Below, one piece after another: positions 37,801-46,730 of a stretch of 64,000 bases of DNA. The position numbers were made by a program, and so were the translations under genes. The notes under the pieces were generated by a model. It saw only the letters and a list, made by a program, of their open reading frames with translations. It was not told the DNA's origin and ran no database searches. Numbering within the stretch: position 1 is the stretch's first letter; the number at the start of each line of letters is the position of its first letter. The stretch is from Lentinus brumalis (lineage: Eukaryota; Basidiomycota; Agaricomycetes; Polyporales; Polyporaceae), in NCBI GenBank assembly GCA_001792895.1, contig MARA01000001.1, forward strand, positions 2,418,001 through 2,482,000, written 5' to 3'.

Positions 37801-40800
37801 TGGATTCGACGTGTGCGTGACCGCTTCGACTTCAGTAGTAGTACATAGATATCAATTGAAGCCTTCATGTGGTGCTCCGAGGCTGACGTCCACATGCAGG
37901 GAATACAAACAACGGCAACTTCGAACTCTTCAGTGCCGTCGCAGAAGCAAACGGATCCGGAATACCGCTAGCGTTCCTTCTGATCGCAACCACTCCAGAG
38001 GCGCCATCTGGTGCAAAGCAGGAGGTCCTGGAGGGCTTTCTCCGAGCGCTGAAAGAGCTGGGTGTCGAGCCTGAATTCACACTGTCTGACAAAGATTGGT
38101 CGGAAATCAATGCTATGGACGCAGTCTGGCCTAATGCGAAGCACCAGTTATGTTTCTGGCACGCTCTCCGGGCCGTCAAGCAGCGTCTCGCCAAAACAAA
38201 AGAAACCCCGGCCCCCTATGACGCTGAAGCGGCCCGCAAAGAGTTCTCGTTTATTGACCCGAACTTCGTGCCTCTCGGGCAACGTGACAACTCGATTACG
38301 GTACGCAAATCACTATCATTCAGCCTATATTGAGATGGCTTATGGTACTCTCTCCGAGTTAGATTCCCGCTCCCCCGGAAGTACCGCTTCCACGAGTGCG
38401 GCTGCTCATCAACGGTCGCCCAACAGTACTTACTCAGCCAATCCCGAGACTTGTACTTCGCCCGGAAGATATTGCAAGAGCGTTGACAACGAAACGGTCA
38501 GTCGCCGAGGAGCCCGAGCAAGAGGACTGCGGAAGTGGTGTGCCGCAGACAGAGTCATTCGATGTTGAAGGACAAGATGGCCATGGTATACAGCCAGCAA
38601 GTGGGAGGACGGTGACAGTAGCAGTCCAGGTTGATGGTGATGTCCAACGGGACGGAGACCAAAGTGACGAAGAAACATTCTGGACCGGAGAGGTACACGA
38701 CGGCGATGATACGGAGGATATCCAGGAGTGGGGGAGTGTCGAAGATGCTGTAGAATGGGATAGGAAGGACAAGGACGACCTACGTGCGCAAGTCGATGAA
38801 TTCGCTCACGATGCACGGAATGTGAATCAAGATGCACTGGTCGACAGTACGGAACGTGGAAAGCCGCCGATTGACAAGGCAACGTACCTGTTCTGCCCTC
38901 TAACCCATCGTCTCACCATCCTTCGTCTCTTCGCCAAGCACGCCTCTCAGCACACACTGCTCCCGGAGCGCCATGGTGTACCTCGGAGTGCCGAAGAGAT
39001 TTGGAGGGATGCCGTGGAGGAGATGTATCGTCACTGCAAAGCGAACAACCTTTGCGAGGTCTGGGCATACCTATGGAGCTCCTGGTACCGCCGAGACCGA
39101 TGGAAGCTATGGGCAAGGTCAGCGTACCCAGCCGCAATTCCCTGCAAGCGGACGACCATGATGGTCGAGGCACTATGGCGGAACCTCAAGCGGCTTGTCC
39201 TCCACCTCTACAACCGTCCTCCCGTCGACCTCGTCGTCTATGCGATCGTCACTCGCACACTTCCACCTTATCGTATCACACTGCGGAGCATCATCGGAGA
39301 TGCGCGACCTGGACGAGCACCGCCGCTAACGCATATGCAGAAGGCACTCAAGCGCTCCTGGAAGAGACTCTTGTCTGTCCCAATCAAGGGCTCCTACAAG
39401 ACCTCACTGGCCACTTGGACGTGCGACTGCGGGGCCCAGAAGTACCACGCATATGTGCTCTGCAAGCATCTGGTACAGGGGGCCGGTGTCCAGTCTCCTA
39501 AGTGGTGGGTCAAGGTTGCTCGCTACCGCATCCTCCCTTTCTACACCGTCCCCATCAACGGTGCGATTGCTGCCCCTCCCGAGACTGGATCACCCCACGC
39601 TTGGCTCAGTCGCATGCCGCACAAGAGCCCGGTGCCTCGCTTCAAGTCCGCAAGCAGCGCTGGGCCGGTCCCTGGCAAGTCCTTTCCAGCAAGTCAAGCC
39701 ACAACTCCGGTGCCCGAGGAGCCCGAGGAGCCCGCGATCGTGCCGTCTTCTCCGGTAGGCTGTCCAATTATTGTCTCACTGAGTGACATAGAAAGCTGAC
39801 GCCATGCCATGGTGGCGCAGATTGATTCGTCACCGAACAAGCCGCCTCCAACTGGTACAGACGGCCTTATGAGGTCGAGGGCGGGTGGAGATGCAGGCTT
39901 TGAGGTATGTCTGAGTCAATTCGTCTCCTGCCTCTGGATTCTGATGCTCTAGCATTGTAGCTTGATGATTCAGACATCGTCAGGCTGACTGAGATGGTGC
40001 GCAAGCTTCGAGCTGGAGCGGACATACTCGAGCAACAGATTGGCCAAGCGGACAGAAGATTCCTGACGAATGCGGAGCGAGCAATCAAGCCTACCATTAG
40101 TTGGGTCACAAATATCGAACAGGAACTCAACCGTCGCACTATGCCTAACACAAATGCCACTGTTCGAGGGAAGCCTGCGCTTCGAGACATAATTGGCTAC
40201 AAATTCCGGTAAGCCTTCTACTTATCCGCCGCTCTAATCGTCTATATCTCATCTATCTATGTCCCAATAACAACTTCACAGTTCTCAATAAGTACTCAAT
40301 GTGACGTGTACTTATACGGCAAACATCGCACACATGCAGTAGTACCTGCATAAGCATGACAAGCTCCGAGTAAGCTCGTCACTTCGTCACTTAAGCAATC
40401 AGTAAGCACTACTTTGAAGTGGGTTACTTATAAGAGGCCCTGAAGGCGCCGGTAAGCGCCGGCTTGTTCGAATTATTCCCTAAGTCTGGCTACATCCAGT
40501 GCTCTGCTACTGCTTATAATTGCTTTGTTGAGGCCTCAAGTTGGCCAAGAAACCGGTTTGACTCAAGAAAGCCTTGCTCAATACTGTGTTGCAACCCCGT
40601 TATACGGCGCTAAACCGGGCTATTAACAGTAAGTAAGTAACGATAAGCCTTTCATATCCTTTGGAGAACCAGGGCTTGCAAACTATTTTGGCACATACAC
40701 CAGCATACAAGCATCTTGTATGAAGTGGTAAGGGGACTTTCAGTCTCTCGGTAATTGGTACACAATTCGGTCTTTCACGGCGAGCGTCTGTCTAGTAAGT

Positions 40801-41928
40801 AATTACTTATAAGCTCGGATAAGTAACTGGAGCAAAGGCCGGAGTTGATAGGCGCCAGGCCCTGGTCTGGGCTCCGGAGGCCCGGGACGAGGTGGCTGTG
40901 CGGCGGGATGATGGGCCTGAGCGGAGTTTGAAAGGCCACGAAAACCGGGTGGGAGATCAACGTCAAGTAGTAGGCCCCGCTGTACATTGCTAAGACTTAC
41001 CCATCAAGATAGGGTAGTCGCACTGGTCACCAAGCGAGAAGCACGCTGTACGGGCGACCTCCGGCTTGCTGTAGTACACGCCTCGAAGTTCGGTCCCGTC
41101 TCGATACAAGCCAAACGCGGTGCTTTTCGGGCCTCTGCATTAGTGCATTGTACGCATGCAGAGCAACCCAATGGCATACTCCTTGGGCTTCCCCCCAGTC
41201 CCTATTCCGCTCTGCGGGGGGGGGGTGTGGGCGTGGGTGTCAGGGCTTCGGCGAGTATAACATACGCACCTCTTTGCTGGGTGTAAACGCAGCCCAGAAG
41301 TTGAGCAGCGGCTTAACGGTGTAGAACGTTTGGTTGCCCGAGATGTCCTCCGCGAGCCGCAGAGCATCTTCGACGAACTTGCCCTTCTCTTCCGCAGTAT
41401 CTGCACATGGTTGCAAGATTGTATCAGCACACATATACACCGTGGACTTCGGGGAGAAGACTCACATCCATCCGCGAAAAACACAAGGTCGACCCGGTTG
41501 TCCGAGTCGCCAGACGTGATGAGCGGCTCGACCTCGAGCGGGACCGGGTCCTCCTGAGTCGGACGAAGCACGACCTGCTCCGGCCAGACATCGAACGTCA
41601 GAGAGGCAGTGTCGTGCACGAGAGTGTGGAAGTCCCATGTGTGCTTATCCCCGCAGAGGGCTTCCGCGCGGGCCCACACACTGTCTTCCTCGCGAGCAAT
41701 GAACTGGATACGCTCCTGACCGGCCTCAAGCACCCTGCTTGTGGTGTATCCTCCCTCTGGGAGCCCTCGGAAGGGCTGTGTCTCACGCAACGCGAGATGC
41801 GTGCAGCAGAGGGTATCTGGTTCACGGTGAACTATCAGCTCGAACGGTCGAAAGGCATCGTCAGCTAGCACGAATACGGCAGCGCTGAGGAACAATACGA
41901 GGAAGCACGCGCCCTTCATGAGGCTCAT
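34871..41928 (-). CDS. Secreted metallopeptidase, family M64 (IgA-peptidase-like), with a transposon in one intron
   Basis: Zinc peptidase of MEROPS family M64. ATG at 41928 (or 41919) begins a signal peptide (ACFLVLFLSAAVFVLA). Exons read SGDSDNRVDLVFFADG, then FVEDALRLAEDISGNQTF, SGIGTGGKPKEG, and FGLYRDGTELRGVYYSKPE up to QCDYPILMG. The next intron, 36256-41000 (4,745 nt), contains a MULE. It is followed by very short exons of 21 nt (36235-36255), 19 nt (36151-36169) and 42 nt (36045-36086), reading NDPLYGG, LGGEFT, VITPSLANGPLVLR, and then the zinc motif HELGHSIIDVGEEYDGG. The intron after the 21-nt exon uses a GC donor (GCGAGT). The C-terminal beta domain ends MTPCGRS at 34871. All exons join in frame, so the gene is probably functional if the long intron is spliced. 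Confidence 0.85.
36279..36287. repeat. Target-site duplication, left copy
   Basis: AGTAGGCCC immediately outside the left terminal inverted repeat; identical to the copy at 40969-40977. Nine bp is the usual MULE duplication length. Confidence 0.9.
36288..36418 (+). repeat. MULE left terminal inverted repeat (131 bp)
   Basis: Matches the reverse complement of 40838-40968 at 130 of 131 positions by my reading. The single difference is at position 11 (A here, G in the right repeat). Confidence 0.9.
36440..36500. repeat. Left subterminal ACTTAT/ATAAGT motifs
   Basis: Three copies of ATAAGT or its complement lie just inside the left inverted repeat (near 36447, 36456 and 36490). The same hexamer clusters at the right end. 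These are candidate transposase-binding sites. Confidence 0.45.
36687..40212 (+). CDS. MULE transposase with SWIM zinc finger
   Basis: Seven exons: 36687-37087, 37138-37438, 37515-37812, 37900-38300, 38363-39754, 39821-39904 and 39961-40212, totalling 3,129 nt (1,042 residues) with no stop. The N-terminus has a CSAC...CTEC zinc-binding pattern, then a FLYWCH-like DNA-binding region (RRMDRFACCGWVYVMVKK, VKHDSHHLAYLDLELP). The MULE catalytic domain begins LAMDSTWNTNNGNFELF (first Asp), continues EFTLSDKDWSEINAM (second Asp) and LCFWHALRAVKQRL (CxxH), with a candidate Glu in MMVEALWRNLKR. A SWIM finger follows: CDCGAQKYHAYVLCKHL. Two further exons add a coiled-coil-like tail (VRKLRAGADILEQQIG) ending YKFR. 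An acidic spacer (38500-38830) separates the catalytic Asp and Glu segments. Confidence 0.85.
40205..40830. repeat. Right subterminal ACTTAT/ATAAGT motif cluster
   Basis: At least six copies of ACTTAT or ATAAGT between the transposase stop and the right inverted repeat (near 40210, 40290, 40308, 40424, 40803 and 40819), some in palindromic form (ATTACTTATAAG). This part of the element has no coding capacity. Confidence 0.5.
40838..40968 (-). repeat. MULE right terminal inverted repeat (131 bp)
   Basis: Inverted copy of 36288-36418; runs from GCCGGAGTTGATAGG to the terminal AACGTCAAGT. Confidence 0.9.
40969..40977. repeat. Target-site duplication, right copy
   Basis: AGTAGGCCC immediately outside the right inverted repeat, identical to 36279-36287. 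Confidence 0.9.
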
Positions 41929-42231
41929 GGCGGTCGGAGGTCAGGAAAGACAACGAGTTCGTTCTCCAAGGTCACCGTGAGTGCGCGCCGGGTATATCGG
42001 TCCGGACGAGGAGAAGCTGCGCAGGCTGCAGGGACAAATGGTCGTGGCATCTGAAGAAGTGTACAAGGACAATCCAGCATACAGTCTACATACGTGCAGC
42101 GGTCCAACATAGACATTACATTATAGAGTTAGGTCGTCATTCCTTCCGTAGTCCGAGTCTCGGAACCCTGACGCCCTTACACGACCGTAGGTGCTTCGGT
42201 CGTCTTGGGTGCGCCACCCCTGGTAGTCGCA
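41929..42231. other. Upstream region of the M64 gene
   Basis: 300 bp between the M64 start and the VIP1 relic. It presumably holds the M64 promoter; no clear TATA box or other element. Confidence 0.35.
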
Positions 42232-42780
42232 TTAAGTTGCGGTAGAGTGAACCTCCGAGCTGATTGGAGGTGCAGAGCTGCCCACACCGGCGGATGCGGG
42301 CGTTGACTCAGCGCCCGCTGAAGTGCCGGCGGCCTTTTGCGTCTCGTGGATGCGACGTGCCTCCTCGTGAATGTCGAGTACTTGCTTGGACGTGGTCGTA
42401 TAGAAAGCCTTCACCTTCTGTCCGAATGGTGAAGTGAGGGCACGCAAGTAGTACTAGAAAGGAAGATCAGCGAATCGGCGCACACGAGGGAAGCGGGTGC
42501 ACTCACGTCGCTTGCAGTCTTGGTGATACCGCGCTGCTCGTCAACGGCCTTCGCCTGTTGGGTGGCAGTAGCAAGGGTTTCCTGAACCTTGCCAGAGATG
42601 GTCTTCTCAGGTCCAAGTGCCTTCTCGCCTATTGATGCCGGACATCAGTTTCGCGCCAAGGTACACCATACGAGTCGCATGACGCACCGATCTTGGTATC
42701 AAGACTCTGGATGTACGACAGGAACTTGTTCGAGATGCCGTGCTGCTTGTCGAGCTCAATGGCGCGCTGGAGGATCTGCC
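42232..42780 (-). pseudogene. Truncated VIP1-like gene (C-terminal half only)
   Basis: The C-terminal half resembles fungal Vip1 ('actin cytoskeleton protein VIP1'). Three exons join in frame: AIELDKQHGISNKFLSYIQ, EKALGPEKTISGKVQETLA, and YYLRALTSPFGQKVKAFY then LDIHEEARRIHETQKAAG, ending SSEVHSTAT at 42232. The family's N-terminal RRM domain should lie upstream, but the sequence beyond about 42780 instead resembles an F-box/LRR gene in the opposite direction. This is most likely a rearranged relic. An unusual distant first exon is possible but not seen. Confidence 0.6.
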
Positions 42781-42784
42781 AAGA

Positions 42785-43060
42785 TCTCTTTGGAGGATGT
42801 TCGCTATCAAAACTACAGTCGCTTGCTATCCTCAACGCTCCATTTCTCCCGGCCAACACTGTCCTACAACTACTGGCCTAATTTTGCGGGATCGCAGTGT
42901 TGGCACCTCTCAGATCTTCTGGCTATGTTATCTAGCACCGTCGCGCTGGAAGAAGCCTACCTGTCGGGATTGCGTATAGACGAGTTCGACGAGGGCGCAA
43001 ACACAATTCCCGCGGTCCTCTCCCAGCCACCTCGAGTTGTTCCGGGAGGGTCCTGCGGAT
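42785..43060 (+). pseudogene. F-box/LRR gene fragment
   Basis: A plus-strand frame reads SLEDVRYQNYSRLLSS, then HLSDLLAMLSSTVALEEAYL, SGLRIDEFDEGAN. That is the spacing of LRR-like tails in basidiomycete F-box proteins. It has no start, no F-box and no proper end. It abuts the truncated VIP1 gene head-on. Confidence 0.45.
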
Positions 43061-43793
43061 GCTCTCTAGACTGCTCGGCCGGTCAGGGCGAGGAGACCGA
43101 GGAGATGACCGCCCCCGCTCGCTCGGCTGCGATTCGGTCGGCCCATCGCCGCCCGCTCTCCCATTGACAGTCGCCCTTGGAGGGGTCGACCGAGCGTGGA
43201 TCCTCTTCGAGCGCGAGTCGGTTCGCGGATGCGCCGCCCTGTGAGCTGTGTGTCGGGCGTGTGCGAAAGCTTCCCAGCATCACCCCGAGCGCATGCGTGT
43301 ACCATATGCAGGACCTTCGGGAGCGTTGCACGGAGGCAAGGCCACCATGGAGGTGCGCGGTCGCGAAGGAGGTGCAGTACGGAGTGCCAGTGCTCGGAAG
43401 TCTAAAGAGAGGAGAGAGATGGGGTGGGTGTGTTTCTGGGACCGGTGGTATTCGGGCTCGAGCATGGCATGCATGTTCGCTCCTGGCCCGCTCGCGTGCA
43501 TGCTGGAAGTGTAAGTACCCCTCTTGTAGCTCAAAATCAATATCTTTCCGTGCTATGATGACCCTGCTCAAGCTTCGTGGCGTAATGTCACTAATTATCG
43601 CTTGAGAACCCAAGAATAACTCACCCTGAAAGACAACCTAATGCGCTTCGCTTGGGTGGATTACTGGTCTTCCGGCATCGCTGCGCATAACCCGGGCGGT
43701 GATGTCCATTGTCATGAATCATAATCCACATTTGAAGAGTTGAGATACGTCCCGATTGCCGTCTATAGTAGCCGTGTCTTGAAAGCCGGAACA
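43061..43793. other. No supported gene
   Basis: GC-rich sequence with overlapping open frames on both strands (for example 43083-43613 minus and 43177-43605 plus). None shows motifs or plausible splicing. Confidence 0.4.
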
Positions 43794-44780
43794 ATGATTA
43801 ATTTTTTGCGCACACTTGCGCCCACAACGAACCCAGAACTATCACTTCCAGAGCCGAAGGTAGACCAAGCGTACGTCGCGGTATCAGCGCTAGATGCGGG
43901 AATCATAAAGCTGCCCCTGCAGCTCTTTCTACGAGGCGCGAAGCCCGAGGGGATAAGCACCTGTCCGTCGCTCGCGTTCTCTCTTCGCCACATATCGTCA
44001 AACACGCACCTGCTCGTTGACTTCGGGCTGCGGCGTGATGTGGAGAAGCTCTCCCCGCCGCCCAGGCGCTGATCACGAAGTGATCGCCAGTCGAGGTCCC
44101 GCAGAGTGCCGGGGAGTCGCTCAGGCAGGGCGGGATTCAGCCCGAAGACGTCGAGACGGTGATCCTGAGTTACCTGTTTTTCGACCAGTGACTATTTTCG
44201 CGGTGCGTCTCGGCAGCCACAGAAAAATGACAAGGACTCACCTGAACAGCGTCGAAGATCCTATGTAGTTAATCTCCGAAAGCCACCTTTGTCGTCGGTG
44301 AAGGCAGCCGGGAGTGGCTCGATATCGAACCCCTGCAAAGGCAGAGTCAGGCATCCTACAGAAGACCATACCAGTCGAGCGCACACGCGTCTTCACGACC
44401 CTTGCGCCGTGCGCACGACTACTTCGGGGACGGAAGCCTGTACATCATCGACGTCGTGGGACATCTAGCTGGACATGTCAACATCTTTGTGCGCACGTCC
44501 CTGACGGGCTCGTGGATCTGCCTCGGGGGCGGCACCGCCCATGAAAAGCAGTTGCTCACCGGACAGAAGGAGGTTGCATATCTGGTGGACACTGCCAGGG
44601 GCATGTGTACTGTGCGCACGGAAACAAGGCCGAGTCCGTCGTGCATATCAGAAGGGCTTGGGGGTTTGCTGAATGTTCCTGGGGTCCATGTGCTGTTAGC
44701 GCATGATGGGCAGGTGGTACGAGGAGAACAAGGGCGGAGGTGCATTTTTACCGGGAATAATCCCGCCTAAGAGCTTCTAG
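43794..44780 (+). pseudogene. Metallo-beta-lactamase-fold hydrolase, degenerate
   Basis: The relic reads SLPEPKVDQAYVAVSALDAG, then THLLVDFGLRRDVEKLSP, GGIQPEDVETVIL and FGDGSLYIIDVVGHLAGHVN, and LLNVPGVHVLLAHDG, the order seen in fungal MBL-fold hydrolases. Where the metal-binding HxHxDH motif should be (about 44160-44190) the sequence reads SYLFFDQ followed by a stop. All three histidines are gone. Near 44712 a one-base shift separates LLAHDG from the expected WYEENKGGGAF. Both defects mark it as non-functional. Confidence 0.65.
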
Positions 44781-46730
44781 AGCATACATTGCAGTCTTAG
44801 CCTGCATATCCTCGCAGAATCCTGCAGGACATCATCAATAGTCAATGATGAGACTCACATTTGTGTATACGATATGGGTCTTGTTTCGATATCGGGCGAT
44901 CTTGTTTTCTCTCTGCTGAACTCCGATTCGATGCCAGTGGGAATATCAGTGCCAGTCGCCCGAGCAACTTCTTAGAATTTGCTCCTGCATTCTGTTGTAG
45001 AAGTTGTCTGGAGCAGCATACATGTCGGGTCGTCCTGCCTCCACTTAATAGACCCGTCAATCGTCTGCCTAGGGGAGACAACATACATACCAGTGATAGT
45101 TAGGGAGGAAGCCGGGATAGCCGCAACCCGTCACATTCAACCAGCGCCTACACAGTGACAACCTTAGAACTTGCCCAAAGAATTCTATAGCTAGCCTCCT
45201 TTCTTTCGACATCCACCTGACACCATGAATCCGGCCCTGTGTATCGCTGCTGGTGATTTTCGAGGAGACCGCATATTAATGTACGCACTGACCACATTAG
45301 TGAGTACGATGAAAACGACGATGAACCGGTTTGAAGTCGTTGAGTCTTGGTTGATTCCCGTCCGCGTAGTTGCATATATGCATGGGCTCCGTAAGTGACC
45401 TGGCCCCTACCGATGCAATGATCTGACCTCCAATGCCTTGTCAGTTGTAGCGGCAATCTTCCGACGAAGGTTCAGGATACCTGCTCCGAGAAGTCCTCCC
45501 AGAAATGATGCGATCGCACTTCGATACGCATAGCTCATCGGGGCAGACTCAGCAGCCGCAGAAGATATTGCGGGTAATTTGCGACACGTATTTGTACTAG
45601 CGAGAGGTCTTACTGCGGCTCAGGAAGCATATGTCCGTGAGTACAGGTCCCGTCGACGCAAACCTTCGAGTCGCTCATCACGCGGGAAGTTCGGCACGCC
45701 CGCCGACTGCCCGTGTCCGTTAGATATGGTGCTCGCGGCTCCCATTGCAAGGTTCGGGCCCGCATGTTCGCGACACACGACGGCTTTAGAGGGAACTCCA
45801 AGACTGTGCGCTCGTGGACGCCTACAGCAAGATGCACTCACCGCGTAGGTTCCATGCTCGTCACGCGAGGCAGGGATCAAGACGCGCTCCGTTCCTCCCG
45901 CTGTCTCTGCATGGCACCTGTCTTCTGGATTGACACGAATTGTGGTTTCACCAAGACCTGCATCGACATCGAGACGCAGCAGCGGCAGCTCGCGCTCAGG
46001 GCAGCTCTTGGCGATTGATTCCGACCGGTCTTGCTGTATGCAGTTCTTGCGATGGTGTTCCATAGGACCTCATCTCAGGCCCTTCATCGAGTTCAGGTCA
46101 GCCCCCGAGAGGACTGGAGTCGCCCGGGGAGAGTGAACGGCCAGGAACGATCATGCCACTCCGGGCTTGGGTGGGAAAATGAAATACCCGAGCGTGAGTG
46201 CAAGCGTCCGATTGAAGATGCCGGTGGGTTTTATACGCTTGAAGGATTGATTCTGCCCGCCCTATGCGCTTCGCTCGACTTCGCCATCGGCCTTGGTATA
46301 CCGCTGGGCAGCCTTCGCATTTCATACTGAACGCCTGCAGCTGCTCGATATCCTGCGCAGAGACGCTGGAAGGTTGCAATATGTTCAAGCCACACCACGG
46401 AATCACGATGACATCTATTCCGGGCACCCCGCGCGTCATTGCTGTGTCGGGTCACAGCACGCTCGACGCCTGCTTCCTCCCTCCCTCTCAGATCCCCCTC
46501 GTCGCCGCAGGTACCTATCAAATGTCCCGGTAGCAGTCATATACTGACAGCAGCCCTGATAGCTCAGCGTATCAAGGCCCCGGCGCTCGCTGGCCGGAGT
46601 TCTCTACACAGACATGCGGTTCGGTGCCTCGCCATTGGGAACCAATCCCCGCTAATCCCCGTCCTATAACACTCGGCCGCCTTCCGTAGCTGGGACGCGC
46701 AGGGGTCAACACTTCTTGCACGTCGCCACC
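44781..46730. other. Mostly non-coding, no reliable gene
   Basis: About 1.95 kb. The only frame with character is a 43-codon minus-strand one at 45407-45538. Other frames (45620-46063 minus, 45713-46018 plus, 46231-46521 minus) show no motifs. TATA-like CCTATAACA near 46664 probably belongs to the GH16 gene. Confidence 0.35.
45407..45538 (-). CDS. Possible small membrane peptide (43 residues)
   Basis: ATG at 45538 opens MSYAYRSAIASFLGGLLGAG, with a Gly-zipper-like hydrophobic stretch followed by a basic tail (NLRRK). It could be the last exon of a longer membrane protein, since an alternative frame lies upstream near 45620. Little else supports it. Confidence 0.18.
   Translation of the reverse strand: MSYAYRSAIASFLGGLLGAGILNLRRKIAATTDKALEVRSLHR

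Larger units (their letters stand above)
36288..40968 (+). mobile_element. Complete Mutator-like DNA transposon (MULE)
   Basis: A 4,681-bp element bounded by 131-bp terminal inverted repeats starting ACTTGACGTT and flanked by a perfect 9-bp direct repeat. It encodes one transposase on the plus strand, antisense to the host peptidase gene. Subtracting the element and one duplication from the 4,745-nt host intron leaves 55 nt, a standard intron here. That identifies the empty site precisely. The near-identical repeats, perfect duplication and open transposase suggest recent, possibly still autonomous activity. Confidence 0.92.

Noticed and set aside
40213..40837. Possible second gene inside the MULE
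   Set aside because: Short frames only; the region is dominated by ACTTAT/ATAAGT repeats and fits a non-coding subterminal region.
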